A stretch of DNA of 64,000 bases from Nemophila menziesii. Its lineage: Eukaryota > Streptophyta > Magnoliopsida > Boraginales > Hydrophyllaceae. Within the stretch, counting starts at the first letter, position 1. Every line of letters starts with the position of its first letter. The notes beneath the pieces are model-generated. The model was given only the letters and a program-made list of their open reading frames with translations. It was not told where the DNA came from and did no database searches. Position numbers and translations under genes: made by a program. The stretch covers positions 1,240,001 to 1,304,000 of the forward strand of contig JARWIR010000090.1 in the NCBI GenBank assembly GCA_029959085.1, given 5' to 3'. Below, piece after piece: positions 21,965 through 34,756 of the stretch.

Positions 21965-23640
21965 AGAAAGGTCAATAATTATAGGGATAAACAATTCCAC
22001 TAAATGATAATACAAACAACATGCAACACCTATACACAATTACAAAAAGTGATTGATAAGCTTCCACAATGGTATGAAGATTACTAGATTAGTATATAAA
22101 TTTTTCATACCTAGTCAAAAATTTTGAACTAGTATCTAAAACAGCAGAAAATATAGACAAGGAGGACATCTAAATATATCATTGTGAATGTAATTCCATC
22201 CAACCTCCTTTATCTTCCTCCTCATCTACAGGGGAGAACCTAGAAGTAGTAAATGTCAATGCATGCATTCAAAATTTGAAAAATAGATCGCATATATATA
22301 GTTTAGATGGTGCACGAAGGCTTATGAGTGTTTGGATATTAAATGTATATATTTAGAGAGTATTTTTTTGGTTGTTTTTCGAGCATTTGAAAATCTCTGT
22401 CCAAAATTAAGAATTGGAGAAGACAATCGCTGTCATGGCTGAAATCTATTTACAGAGCACGCTATTCTTAGAAAACTATACTTAATACTTATATAGTTGG
22501 GGAAACAAAGCGATTAAACATGTCGGCCCCAAAAAAGAAATAATTGGAGAAGACAACAACCGTCATTGTTGTTAGTTGTCTAATGAAAATTATTCTAAGT
22601 AAATTTGAGATTGAAATATAAACTAAAGTAAAATAATATTAAATAAAATAATGAAGATTTAAAAGTTGTAATAATTATGTGTATTTGCCATGTCGAATGT
22701 CATCGTTATAAAGAATATTTAGATGGTATAGGTTCAGGTGGTATATATCATTTTTTTTTGGTTACATGGGTTACGGGCTTGCTTGCGCGCACCCGACTAA
22801 TTCCACGGAGATATACATGCCTCCCATGTTCAGGGAGGGGTTCGAGCCTTGTACCTCTCACTTTACACCCGTTAGGGAGGGGATTCGAACCATGGACCTC
22901 CCCTTTAAGTGCTGAAGAAATAGCAAGGCTCTGGCCAGTTGAGCTAAGGTGGTATATATCATTACTCTTGTATTATATATATAATGTAATTATAATTTAT
23001 ACATTATTAATATATAACATAACATTTATATTATTATATTAGTTTTTTATAAGTTTTTTTTAAGTTGTCATATTAGGACAAATATAATTTTCATTTCAAA
23101 TAACAACAAATTTTCCATGTTGAAATAGATTAGAATTACTTTAATTACCCTATAAGTAAAATAATCCAAATATTTAAAAAAATATATAGAGGGTGGTATC
23201 AAACTTTCATGGATATTAAACTTTTTTTATTTACATTTAATGCCGCAATCAGTTCAAATTATAAAATATATTTTTACTTTTTACCTAACAAAACCCTTTC
23301 ACCATGTTCGTAACATTTTGTTATTTTCTTATGCAAATTATTCTAATACAAGGTTCTATTTAAAGTTTTGTCTAATTCCTTCAAATTCATAAGATGGCTC
23401 GTAGGCAAACCCAAGACACTATTATCTCTTGGGTCAGCGAGAGCTGGAGCAGTGGAAGTAATGACGGCCGGAGGAGTGGCTCCGCCAGACATGAGGCCGA
23501 CGATCATATGGGCCATCTTAGTTACTAGTGGTAACGGTGCTCAGCGTGATTATTACGATTGCACCACCACGTTATCTTCTGGTCCCTATGCAAAACGAGG
23601 TGGTCTCCTCATTCTCCAAAGAGACCATTAAGACCGTATT
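21965..23640. repeat. Dispersed host segment, copy C, with TM9SF exon stub
   Basis: This matches copy B closely at its left end (CCACTAAATGATAATACAAA, CAAGCTTCCACAATGG-like) and holds decayed TM9SF exon sequence at about 22245-22120 on the minus strand (DEEEDK, then breaks). To the right come GAGCACGCTATTCTTAGA, TATATAGTTGGGGAAAC and TTCAAATTCATAAGATGGC. From 23395 a forward frame (MARRQTQDTIISWVSESW..., 45 codons) and an overlapping longer frame (23368-23631, 87 codons) are open. Copy A breaks the former with a stop after 12 codons, so I do not call a gene. Confidence 0.78.
22753..22947 (-). mobile_element. tRNA-derived SINE, copy 3
   Basis: Minus-strand element with head TTAGCTCAACTGGCCAGAGC and box B-like GGTTCGAATCCC, ending toward low coordinates in an A-tail (plus-strand TTTTTTT at 22753). 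A perfect 16-bp duplication GGTGGTATATATCATT flanks it (22737-22752, 22948-22963). Copies A and B show this site once, so the insertion is specific to copy C. Confidence 0.92.
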
Positions 23641-26183
23641 CATAATTTTTGAGATTTATTATAAAATTCTATTGTAATAATATATAGAAGATTTTTATTT
23701 TTAAATTTTATTTTTTTGTAATTTTATGAATTAAGGTTTTTTTTTAATTATCGTTAATGCAACATATTCATCAGGATTTGGGATCCCCAAAAAACATTCT
23801 TCGACTTTTTTTGTCATTTGGGTGACTGCAGCGAATGCACTTCTTCCGAAACCTCAAGCAAACCCTCAGTCGTGATAAGATGGCCTTCCTAAAAGCTCTA
23901 TGCTAGCCCCGACACATAAGCGTCCACATCTACCTCCTCTCCACCAACACCCACCAACGATCCGAGGAAAAATAATCGTAATTCTGTGTGGGTGGACTTG
24001 GATGTTTGTCGTGTATATGCAAGGGGTTATTGGTTTGACGGTTTACGTTTTAGGGAAAACACTCACATTACCTAAAGTTTATGTATTATTAAAGCTTCCT
24101 AGTCATATAAGCTAGATTTTTCGACTGAGACAAGTCATTTCGTGGACCACTCGGTGTGGTGGTGAAGAAGAAACCAGTGAAGAAGCCGGAATGAATAGAA
24201 TAATACTCCATGCTTACAGTCACTTTTCTTCTTTGAATTCGGACAATTATTTCTGTATAATTACACTATATGCATACATTTGGATGAATTATGGAGAAAT
24301 TCTTTCTGTAAAATCACATAGTATACATACATTAGATGAATTTCGGTGAAATTGCAGTCGCGTTCTTATAATTTATAAATGTTGCACTTTAGTCCTTATA
24401 CTTACTAAAAATTGAACTTATCTCCTTGTAATAAGTTAAAAATGATCTTAGCTACTTATATTTTGTGTGTCTATATGTTAAGAACTTGGAATGTGTATAA
24501 TTTCAAGATGTGGAAAACTTACACTACTTTTACGAGCATATTAATCAAGGAGTTATAATGTTGAGAAGTACGCAGGTTTTGTGAGAGGGCGTGCATATTT
24601 TATCCAGGATTCATCCTTCAATTCAAATAAATGTACGCTTCTTGGCTTGTAAACCAACAGCTTCGTATTGCGTTCATAGAAATTTATTTTTTATTAAAGC
24701 ATTCTTAAACATCACCGGTAGACACGACAATATTCTTAAAAGTTAGTTTATTCTAATAAAGACGCAACTATGAGAAATTGACAATTTATTCCTACTCTTT
24801 TCAGATGTGAATTTTAGTTTCTGACTGTCAAATTGGCTATAGAAAACACTAGGGTGAATTTTTTGATCTTTTCTCATTTAAGGCACTATTTCCCGGGATG
24901 AGCTTTTAAATGCACCATCTTTCTTTAATTCTCACAGCTAGGCCAAAATCATAAGTTTTTTTAACACTCCCCTTCCAATGTACATTTTCATTTCATTTCC
25001 CCTAAATTCCCCTAGACTAATATTTACAAGCAAAATTCAAAACTTCAAACAAAGATATAATCTTTTGCTAAATATGACTAACAGTCTCAAATCATGATGG
25101 TTTTCAATACAAATATATGATTAACATAAGAATTGACTATTTTGAGATAGATAGTTGGCCTAGTGGTTAGGCTACTCCACAGAGACCAAGAGGTCCTGGG
25201 ATCGAATCTCATTGGAGTCGAAATGACTCCGAGCCCAAAGTGGCTCTCTCATGTACTTTTCAGTTAATAAAGTACTCTATTTTCACACCTCTGCAACATT
25301 AATTTGCTTCAACTGGTTGAGATTTCAGCTAGGTCAGAGAGCCAACTAGGGACTTGAAATGGCACCTGAACTGTCAGAAGAAGGAAAAATGAATAAACAA
25401 ACAATTAATACTAACACAATTACACAATTAAAAAAGGGAGAGCAAAATGTAGAGATCAATATGATTGTGATCAGGTGAGGGGATTATACATTAAAAACAG
25501 ACACTTGCACTTAGAAATAATTTCCACTTTCAATCGAGCAAGTGTTTGTATTGTTTGTATCATGTTGAACATTATATGCAAAACTTATGGACACATTCCT
25601 TGCAATTAGAAGTAAAATTTGTAGAAATAAGTTCACAGGGGCCCAGTAATGTGGTTAAAAACTATATAAGATAGTGCTGCTAATTATAAATTACCAATTA
25701 CTTCTTCTAATCATGCCCTCAAATTCCAATATAAAATATCAAAACTCAAACTAGATAAATCATTATATTGGCCAAACATTTAACCAATTACTTATCAATG
25801 GCAAAAAGTAAGTCAATGCAAACCGATTGGTAAATTGCACCATTTGTCCCTGTATTACGCAAAATTGCTAAAAGAAAGGTAGAGGTGGTTGTGTGGACAT
25901 TGATTGGTGCCACCATAGCTTGGGAACTCACCGACTTCTGTTTTATGACGCCATTGCTAATGAGAGATAGGGAGAGAGGATAAGGGAGCGGTTGTGGAGT
26001 GGTGGTAAGAAGGATATTTTGTGGTGGTGAAAGATTAATGATGAGTTTGGTAGTTTGATTCGGTAGTAATGGTGATATAAGACGGGGCATATATGGTATA
26101 ATTGTTTTTTGGGGACTTTTACAAATATTATTACAGAATAATAATTATAATGGATCATGTTAGAATTTGTTTATAGTAATAAT
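23641..26183. repeat. Host segment C', paralogous to 37080-38930
   Basis: Shared landmarks with the second copy are TAAGCGTCCACATCTACC, GTTTACGTTTTAGGGAAAAC, TATAAGCTAGAT/TATAAGCTTGAT, GAGACAAGTCATT, ATGATGGTTTTCAATACAAA and TGACGCCATTGCT. At 23980-24114 a forward frame reads VVYMQGVIGLTVYVLGKTLTL (stop after SHIS). The copy at 37155-37361 keeps a longer version (68 codons). On the minus strand 26090-25788 is open (100 codons) and partly shared with the copy near 38730-38880. I recognise neither product. Confidence 0.7.
25148..25262 (+). mobile_element. Second SINE family, tRNA-like head
   Basis: Box A-like TAGTTGGCCTAGTGGTTAGG at about 25158 and box B-like GGGATCGAATCTC at about 25198 have tRNA promoter spacing. 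The tail runs TGGCTCTCTCATGTACTTTT. The paralogous segment near 38200 lacks this stretch, which supports insertion. The sequence differs from the SINE family at 4076. Target duplication not clear. Confidence 0.6.
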
Positions 26184-27862
26184 TAGGAGTGCTCACGGGT
26201 CGGGTATTCGACTCTAGGGGTGAATCCTATACCCAACTCTTGGGTCGGGTTCGGTTTAGATCAACATGAAGTCAAACTTTCCATTAATAGTATCTACTAA
26301 AAATAGTAATTTTCCGAAAATAGTTAGTTGGCAAAATTACATTACCGTTCAAAAACACTATTTTACATTACAAGTAGGACTAACTGCATTACATAAATAT
26401 AATCCCAAATTAGAAGTTTCAAGTCTAAAATTACAAAAGACTTAATATAAATGAAGTAACTTCTCATTAATAAAATTCTGAAATTACAATACATAGATTA
26501 AAATACAAGTCCAATTGTTCAAATACAAGTCCAAATTACATAATACATATAATGCAACCTCACTTGTACAAAATAATGTCATAAATATAGTAAGAAAGGT
26601 TACATTTGCATGTTGGAACCTAAAGATATTTCAAAGCCTATCCTGCAATTACACACTAAAAAAGAGTACCATTAAGTATTAATGCCTCAGATTATAATTT
26701 CATCATTGACATGAAAATAGGCCTCAGATTTAATATTTTCATCGGCTCTATATAGTTAGGGACAAGAGACCGTTTTATAACATAGAAGTATTCAATAACC
26801 AAAAGCTTAGTCATAATATGTTACCAACTCAATAAACATGGAAAGTAAGGAGATGCAATCATATTGTACATGTGCTAGGCAATTTGAATCGAACTTGTAA
26901 GTAATAAAAAATGATATTATACCTTCAATTTGTCTATTGGCTACAAATCAGAGGTTAAGTGGACTAATTTTCAGTCACACTTAACTCATACAAGACAAAA
27001 TAACCTTTTGAAAAACAGAAAAGAAGGAAAGTAATAAACACATGAACAATTAACATTCAACATTGACTACTACTTGGTTTTAACATAATTTAGCAATTTT
27101 GAAAATCCTTAATTAGTAAATTAATACTTGGTTTTAACATAACTTAGCAATTCAGGAAACCCTCAAATAGTAAATCAGTACGTAAATGTATACCAGTAGA
27201 TATTATTTCCATGTTGTCAATCACATATCTTATTTACAGTACTTTGTTTTGGCCATTATAATATGCAACACTCCACAAATTAATGTCAGTCAGATTCATT
27301 CTATATGTCTAAAACTAATCTTGTTTAGAATTTATATTATTGGAAAACTTTGACCATAAATTAAATTAGAATACAAGTTAAGAAATAATATTTATACCTA
27401 TACAAAAAGATGTCAGTGGCCATGGTCCAGGGAACAAACCCTCAAGAAATGATCAGTGGTGGCTGCGTCATGCAAATAAATAAATCCAAACTTTACCTTA
27501 CAGTTAATAAATTCATGTTTCATTCAAAATATTTCTCATAAATCATCACACTTGTACACAGAGAGCATTACAGTCATTAAATCAATTAGTTTATTTATAA
27601 GAAAAAAAAATTAAAGTAAGAAATGAACCCTACTCTAATAGATCTACACATGAAATCAATTAAAATAGCCATCAGAGTTAAAAAAATAGAGTTTAGAACA
27701 TATCTAAAAGGATTAACCATGGCAAGAACTAAGAGCATCAGCCAGAACATTGGAGACTCATAAATGCAGATTTGCAGACCATATCTAGGCCATTTTACTA
27801 GAAGATCAGATAGATTAGACACAACTGAAGAGAACAAGAGGCTAGAGTTTTCAATTGTATAT

Positions 27863-27937
<75 letters not shown>

Positions 27938-28248
27938 AAGAATTAGATAGTGGATAATGAGAATGAGGCGTGGCCGCGTGAAAGATTAGGTTACTTCATA
28001 ATTTATAATATGTGCCAAAGCTTTAGTGTAAGAAAAGAATGAGCCAGTTAATAGAATAGAGACTGAAACAAATAAAAGCATATAGGTCATTTTCAGATCG
28101 GGTTAGGGTACCCGCGGTTTGGGCTGGACCAAACTAAAAAAAAAAACATTTTAAGACCCTATAGGGTCAACGGGGGGAGGGGGGTTAGAGTCGAGGCGAG
28201 TCGGGTAGCGCAGGTTTGCGAATTTTAGGTTTCATTTGAGCAGCTCTA
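26184..28248. mobile_element. Non-autonomous hAT-like element (2.06 kb)
   Basis: The ends are TAGGAGTGCTCA and, on the other strand, TAGAGCTGCTCA (10 of 12). 8-bp flanks GTAATAAT and ATAATAAT differ by one base. The paralogous segment near 38935-38955 reads straight through (TTATAGTAATAATTC), giving an empty site. Both ends carry GGGTCGGG/CGGGTTAGGG-type words. No transposase frame is present; the open frames inside are short. It contains a GT/GA microsatellite. Confidence 0.78.
27862..27932 (+). repeat. (GT)n(GA)n microsatellite
   Basis: About nine GT units followed, after TAA, by about 26 GA units. It lies inside the hAT-like element and is a length-variable marker in principle. Confidence 0.95.
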
Positions 28249-28545
28249 ATAATAATTTTTTTATAATATCATTTTCTTTTAAATGGAATTATATATCATA
28301 TTTTATTTTACATTCTTATTATTTCCTAAATAAATATTAAAGGATCATGTTTTGTCAATAAATGTTAAATAATTAAATCATATCATTTTTTTAGATTAAT
28401 TATTTTTATTTAATATTAGTGAGAAGCATAAGTGACAAAAGTAACTATTCAATATTATTATATGAAACTATATTTTGACAATATATTATTTTAATAACAA
28501 TTCATTCTTAATAAACCTATATGTAGATCAAGTTTTGCATAAATA
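28249..28545. repeat. Host segment C' continued, paralogous to 38945-39380
   Basis: ATTTTCTTTTAAATGGAATT, CATATTTTATTTTACATTC, CTATTCAATATTATTATATG and ACAATTCATTCTTAATAAAC are shared with the second copy. Homology ends at about 28540, close to where LINE coding sequence starts. The shared TTAGATTAATT near 28395 is the empty site for the SINE at 39096. Confidence 0.85.
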
Positions 28546-28565
28546 TTTGATACAAAATATTAATC

Positions 28566-31500
28566 ATTCTCATTTGTAGGAAAGGATTGTTTACTACTTT
28601 TCAAATAAAATTTCTAACTTTAGGAGCAACTTTTAGATTCCAAATAGTTTTCCATATAGAGGGGGATACAATATGTGAAGATCTAGCTTTATTACTACGC
28701 ATGGCTTCTTCTTTTTCTTTATTATTCTTTAAAATTTGCTAACTTTTCTTAACCGAGTACATACCATCTCTATCATGAACCCAATAGGGAACATCTTTGT
28801 CTCCTGAATGGGGTAAAAAGATATTGAGTATGGTATTGGCTACCTCATCAGGATAAGCTGTTTTAATATCTTTTACATTCAATTTCCTTTCATTGTTAAT
28901 AATCAGATCGTTAACCCTTTTCAAGTCATCTCTGTTAGGTTTTATAACTTCATTCAAGTTACTAATACATTTATTTAAATGAAGGTTGATGCTATATCTA
29001 TTACCCATTATCCACTTAATATCATTTTTAATAACATCTCTTCCACTAATAAGGCTTTTCCAACCCCAAGTAGGGTTGTTGCCCATTTTAGCCTCCATGA
29101 AGGATTCCAGAGGGAAATACTTACCCTTTAGAACTTTATATAAAAGATTATTATTATTATTACAGAGAATCCAAGCCTGTTTACCCAATAGAGCCAAATT
29201 CATAAGGTTAAGGTCTCGAAAACCTAGACCCCCACTGCTTTTACTTTTAATAATAGTATCCCAACTACCCCAATGTACTTTGTTATTTCCATTATTACCC
29301 CACCAGAAGTTTGCTATTTGGGAGGAGATCAAATCGCAAACTCTCTTAGGGATGAAATAAGAAGACATAAAGTAGTTTGGGAGACTTTGGAGCACAAATT
29401 TAATTAAAATCTCTTTACCTGCTTGAGAAAGGTACAAGTTTTTCCAATTATCTATTCTTTTTAAAGTTCTTTCTACCAAGAGGTTAAGGTCCTTAATTTT
29501 GGATCTACCCCATTCAATTGGTTAACCCAAGTAATTTCCAAGGTTATTAGTAATAGGCATGTTAAGTTTATGAGCCATAATACATTGAATAAATTCAGGA
29601 GTGTTGGGACTAAATTTAACTTTACATTTGTTCAAGTTCATACCTGTAGCATAGCTATATTTATTAATAACATCATTAAATCCCTCTATTTCTTCATAGT
29701 TAGCTTTCATAAAAAATATACTATCATCTGCAAATAAGAGATGAGTAAACTATGGGTCATTTTGGCTATTTTAATACCATTCATGATTTCATTCTCTTTT
29801 TTATATTTAATAAGTATAGACTCCATTTGAGTCACCATACAAAAGAGGAAAGGAGGCAAAGGATCTCCCTATCCCAGTGCCCTTTGGGGGTTATCTATCT
29901 TCATAGATGAACCATAAAACATTATAGAGTATGTGACTGAGTTCACACATCTCATAATTTTACTAGTCCAATTCTTGTTAAAACCCATTTTATTCATCAT
30001 ATCTTCCAGAAAATCCCATTCAACATTTTCATAAGCCTTTTGTATATCTGCCTTTATAGTTATGTAATAAGTTTTTGTTTGTCTTTGCTCTTTAATATTA
30101 TTAATAACTTCATGTGCTACCATTGTGTTGTCCTAAATGTGCCTTCCTGAATGTTGATTGATTTTCATCAACAATAGCATTCATAACCGGTTGCACTTTG
30201 TCAATTATTTTGTAAATGAAGTTAGAACAACTAATAGGTCTAAAATGTTTGATATTAATAGGGTTAGGGATTTTAGGTATAAGGGATATGAAAGTGTGGT
30301 TAATCTCTTCTAGGCTACCATCATTATACCAAAAATTATTAATGAGTCTTATAACATCCATTTTTATATACTCCAAATATTTTTGAAGAAATACCCCAGG
30401 TATCCATCAGGTCCAGGGGACTTATTAGCTCCCAATTAAGAAATAGCTTTACTATATACCTCAATTTGAAGAGGGAGGTTAAGGCTGTTATTCATGTTCT
30501 CATTTACTAATGGGGATATAACACAAGAAATAGTGTTAAAATCCCTATTCCCAACTGTTTTAAAAATGTTATTAAAGTAAACACTAATTTCCTCTTTTAT
30601 ATCATTGTAATCTTCCACCCATGTCACATCTTCTTTAGTAATTCTAAGTATTTTGTTTATTTTCCTTCTTTCTTTAGTAGCAACATGAAAAAATGATGTA
30701 TTTTTATGCCCTTTCTTAAGCCAGAAAATTCTATACCTAGCTGCTCAGAAATCCTCTTTATTTTTCCATAATTCTTCCATTATTTTAATAGTGGTATTAT
30801 ATTCATCCAAGTTAGATGTATCATGATCATTATAAATCATTTCCAACTTCTTCATATTAATATCAATTAGTTTTTTGGTATTTTTGAATTTCTTTTTACT
30901 CCAAGCTGTTAAGAGTCTACTGCATTTTCTCAGTTTATTATTAAGGGTATCTCTACTATGTCCAAAGTTGTAGTTTTTATTTTCCCAAACCCTCTTAATT
31001 ATTTCAAGACATTCAGCTTCTTCGGTCCAATGATTTTCAAAATAAAATCTCCTATCTTTATTTACATGATTTTCTTTCATTAATAAAACTTGTGGGGAAT
31101 GGTCAGGCCCCACTGCTAGTAAAAGGGCAATCTAAGCAGTTGGGAATAATTTTCCCCACTTTTCATTGCAAAATCCTCTATCTATAAGAGATTTAATAAT
31201 TTCCCCATCTCTTCTCTTATTGGACTAGGAATATTTACAGCCTTTTTGTATTATTTCTTCAAGCTTCTGGTGTTTAATAAACCCATTAATTTGTTTCGTA
31301 GCCTTAGTATAAGTACCATCCCACCTTTTTTCTCAGAAATATTTCTACTATTATTAAAATCCCCTATTGGATTCCACGATTCATTATTAGTCGTTTTACA
31401 GTTGTTATACAAGTCTAGGCAAGCTTCTTTAAACTTGTCAGTAGGGGCACCATACACAAAGGTTTTATAGAATTTATTATTACCATCCTTAATTAAGTAG

Positions 31501-31770
31501 TGAAAGTGGTTATTAGTTTTACTAATTATAGTGATATTAGTGTTATCTTTGCTAAATATTGCTAACCCCCCCCCCACTAATTCCAATCAGTTCTACAGTA
31601 TCAATCAAGTTCATATTTAAAATTTTCTCTAGCTTCTTCACATTATTATAAACATTCTTAGTTTCTGAAAGAAATCATACCTGTGTCTGATATTTTCTCA
31701 CAATACCAGTAAGGGTCTGGACTGATTAGGAGGAGCCAATCCCTTGATAGTTCCAGGCTGTTTGTATCAT
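28566..31770 (-). pseudogene. LINE ORF2: endonuclease and reverse transcriptase remnant
   Basis: It starts near 31770 with an AWNYQGIG-type endonuclease N-terminus. A frame at 31586-31251 has GGGLAIFSK and the GDFN catalytic motif. Reverse transcriptase pieces follow: ISLIPKIPNP, FRPISCSNFIYKII (30376-30110), IKADIQKAYENVEWDFLEDM (30123-29869) and LLFADDSIFF, the FADD active site, near 29740. The thumb and connection region (29479-28739) is one open frame with YLSQAGKEILIK, FWWGNNGNNKVHW and GGLGFRDL. The zf-RVT-like start WKTIWNLKVAPKVRNF lies near 28660-28600. Many stops and frameshifts separate these, so it is inactive, although the catalytic residues are still readable. Confidence 0.9.
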
Positions 31771-31789
31771 TGACTCTCTTGGGGTTGAA

Positions 31790-33572
31790 TCAGGTCAACC
31801 CCGCAAACTTCTGTAGTAGCCTCCAAATTACCATCCAATTCATCATACCCATTTTATCTGCCTTATCCTCAACCATATCTTTCTTAACCTTCTCGTTATC
31901 GTCTTCCTCGAATATAGTACTTTCCTCTTTATTCATCTTTCTAGATGCCCAGAGAGTTTTCTGTCTTTTCACATTTACTTGAGTTACTAAATAGTTTTTC
32001 ACCTTCTTACTCTTGGCTTATACTGATTGTCTAGCTGAAAAATCTTCATATTCTCTTTTATAGATCCTGCTTTTAGTATATTCCTTCTTCGTATAACAAT
32101 CCTTGAAGAGGTTATGTTATAGGGAGGAAGAATTCGGGTTAAGAGATGAGATATGCTTAGGAGTGGTATAATCATCAGATATAGGGAAATCTGTAAGGGG
32201 GTTGAATTGGTTTTTGTGGATTGGGGTAGAAGGGGTGTTAGGGTTCTGCGAATTTGGGGATCGATTAGTCTTCTCAAAGTAAGTAGAAGGTAAAGGGCTG
32301 GGAGAGTTGGAGTTATTAGTTGGGTTTTTACTAATTGGGCTAGACTTTGTAATGTCTTGCGAGAATGTGACATTTGGGCTTTTAGTGTTAATATTTGGGC
32401 ATTCAAAAGTTCCGAACAAAATAATGTTCTCTTGGGCTGTTGGAGAGTTAAATTTATTTAACATTTGGCATGCTAACGTGGCCAGTTTCTCTTCTTTTTC
32501 ATTATAGGAGATAGTATTTTGTCCTTTCTATTTCATCGCCTTTTCAAATAAGAGACTCGCTTCACCATTGTTGTTCTTTACTCTCTCTCCATCCTTGCTT
32601 GTTTCTAATATTTTCTTTCTCTTGTTACCGTCCTTCATACTGAATTCAAATATAACGTTAGTAAACGTTGTTAGGTGCGCCATTACTAAGTTCACCAAGT
32701 ATAGCGCTCACTGAGTCAACACCGTTTGATTTTCGTAGGTTGAGCTCATTCATCTAAACATTTTCGTAATTCACCTTCTCAGAGGTATTTTCTGAAACTT
32801 TCCTTACCATTAATTTCTGTGTTGGACCCCTTGTCGAGTACCTAATACACTCTCCAATTTTGGGAAGATTCTAGGGTTTCTACATTCTAATTCTTCATGG
32901 CCGAAAATTCCACATCCGTAACAGACCTGGCATATATTTTCATACTTAAATTTAATCCAACTCGCTTTTGTTTCAGGTTCCCAATAGTTAATACCTGCTA
33001 TTAGAGGATTTTGAATGTTCCAATCAACTCTAACTCTGGTTACAGATGAGTCATCAATTTCTAACAATTCTGGTAGCTCAATTTGGTGCACTTTTCCGAA
33101 ATAGCTAATCATTTTTTCCAGACAATTAAATGTTAACAAGTTTGCAGGAATACCAGGAAGTTGGAGCCACATAGTCGTATTCTTGACCTCCTTAGCTCCT
33201 CCATTTTCATACTTATTGATGGAGAGATGTTTGCCTTGCACCGTCCATGGTCTCTGTTGCCAAACCTTTATTTTGTATCCTTCATTTCCAAACTTGATGA
33301 TGAATGTATTGTCACCACACTTTTCTACTTCTACTTGATTTTTTTAAAGCCCAGTACTTGTTAACATAGTTTTTGATAAAAATATGGTTGATCTTTTCTT
33401 GATGTAACAGCTTAACAATGAGTTTTTGCTCAATAAGTTCTCTGTAGATGGAGTTGTTATCTGGCGTTATAACAAGAGGTTTATTCTTAGCAAGAGGGTG
33501 GGAGGAAGCATAGAAATCCATGTTAATCCCACCGGATTGCCTACACAAGATAAAAACAGAAAGAAAGCTCAC
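31790..33572 (-). pseudogene. LINE ORF1: DUF4283-type RNA-binding protein with CCHC knuckle
   Basis: Frames at 33572-33312 and 33241-32810 give KCGDNTFIIKFGN-type and KVWQQRPWTV sequence, then WLQLPGIPANLLTF and the knuckle CQVCYGCGIFGHEELEC (zf-CCHC_4 type). The tail (32464-31790) is low complexity, rich in Asn, Ser and Pro, then acidic and basic. Plant L1 ORF1 proteins have exactly this order. A stop after RSRKVW and later frame changes break it. Confidence 0.85.
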
Positions 33573-33774
33573 AAGGAGGAAATGAGGATTAAAACTGCGG
33601 GAAAGGGGAGAAGAGGAGAAGGAAATCTAGTATTTTAATAGAATTTTGTAGGGATAAAACACTAGATTGTAAAGTAATCACTCAAAATTTTGGTTTTTTG
33701 AATGAGGGTTTAGTGTTTGGGGAGGGTTTTTTATAGAGAGCGTCTTTGTAAAGATTATAGTGTGATAGGTCGGA

Positions 33775-34180
33775 TTTTATGATAAGTAAGTGGCAATATT
33801 TTATTTATTATTAATTAGGCATTGCCCCTAATATCTAATTCTTATTTATGTTATTGTAAATATATAATTAAAAAGGGTGATTTACTAATATAGTCCATGG
33901 GCAATTAACAGTCGCCCATCGAGTCCAACCCACCCTAAAAGTCTTGATGTGCCCTTCTGCTCATATTAATGTCGCTTGACTTACCAAAATGGCCAGATTA
34001 TGCTCGATAAATATATAAATTTAACAGATTCCCTCATACTCGCATATCTAATAAATCCTATAATTAAAACACAATATAATAGTAAGTTTGTTACTATTGG
34101 AAACTTTGTTACTATTATTCAGTGTTGTAAGATTTACAACCATACTGCTACGGAAACTTTGTAAGATTTACTAATGGAAA
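33775..34180. other. AT-rich spacer
   Basis: Nothing recognisable between the LINE 5' end and the TGGGTTA repeats. Short open frames have no supported content. Confidence 0.6.
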
Positions 34181-34560
34181 CGTGGTGATGGGTATGTGTA
34201 GGATAGTATCGGTGTGGTAGTTAATAACGGTGGGTTGAAAGTGCTGGTATGTGTCGAATAATAATTATGGATGGGTTACTAGTGTATTTATGGTGGTGTG
34301 TGTGTAGGATTCAGTGGGTTATGATTCTACAACTTCTGGGATTGCACTTAGGTATTTATGGTGGTGTGTAGGATTCAGTGGGTTATACGTGTGTTTTCAG
34401 TGGGTTATTAGTTTAATATAGTGGGTTTTGACCCTGCAACTTCTAGGACTGCACTTGGGTATTTATGGTGGTGTGTGTGTGTAGGATTAAGTGGGTTATA
34501 CGTGTGTTTTCAGTGGGTTGTTAGTTTAATGTGGTGGGTTAATAGTATATTATATTCGAG
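34180..34560 (+). repeat. Imperfect tandem repeat with GTGGGTTA words
   Basis: The block GTATTTATGGTGGTGTGT recurs at about 34283, 34350 and 34458. Each is followed by AGGATT(C/A)AGTGGGTTA, and the last two also by CGTGTGTTTTCAGTGGGTT. GACTGCACTT/GATTGCACTT precedes two of the blocks. Units are unequal (about 67 and 108 bp), so it has been rearranged. Confidence 0.8.
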
Positions 34561-34756
34561 TTTTTTAAATAACACTCGGGTGCATACAAAATTCACAAAA
34601 GTAGACCGCTAGAATACAAAACAAATAAAATAAAGCATGTAAATTATTTCTTATTAAACAAAGTGTAAACCAAATTTATCCAAGTACAATCGAAAAATTT
34701 ATAGGAAATGTGTCAGTAGTTGTTCACTTATTATATGAAAAACATCGTCAATCGTG

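Larger units (their letters stand above)
28555..33770 (-). mobile_element. L1-type LINE, decayed but nearly full length
   Basis: Minus strand: a 5' UTR-like stretch (33770-33580, ACCCTCC-rich), ORF1 with a CCHC knuckle, ORF2 with endonuclease and reverse transcriptase, and the start of the 3' zinc-binding region. Stops and frameshifts occur throughout. I see no RNase H domain before homology to host DNA begins near 28545, and no clear A-tail or target duplication, so the 3' end may be truncated. Confidence 0.9.

Noticed and set aside
28545..28560. Clean LINE target duplication at the 3' end
   Set aside because: I could not match flanks at 28545 and 33770, so no duplication is claimed.
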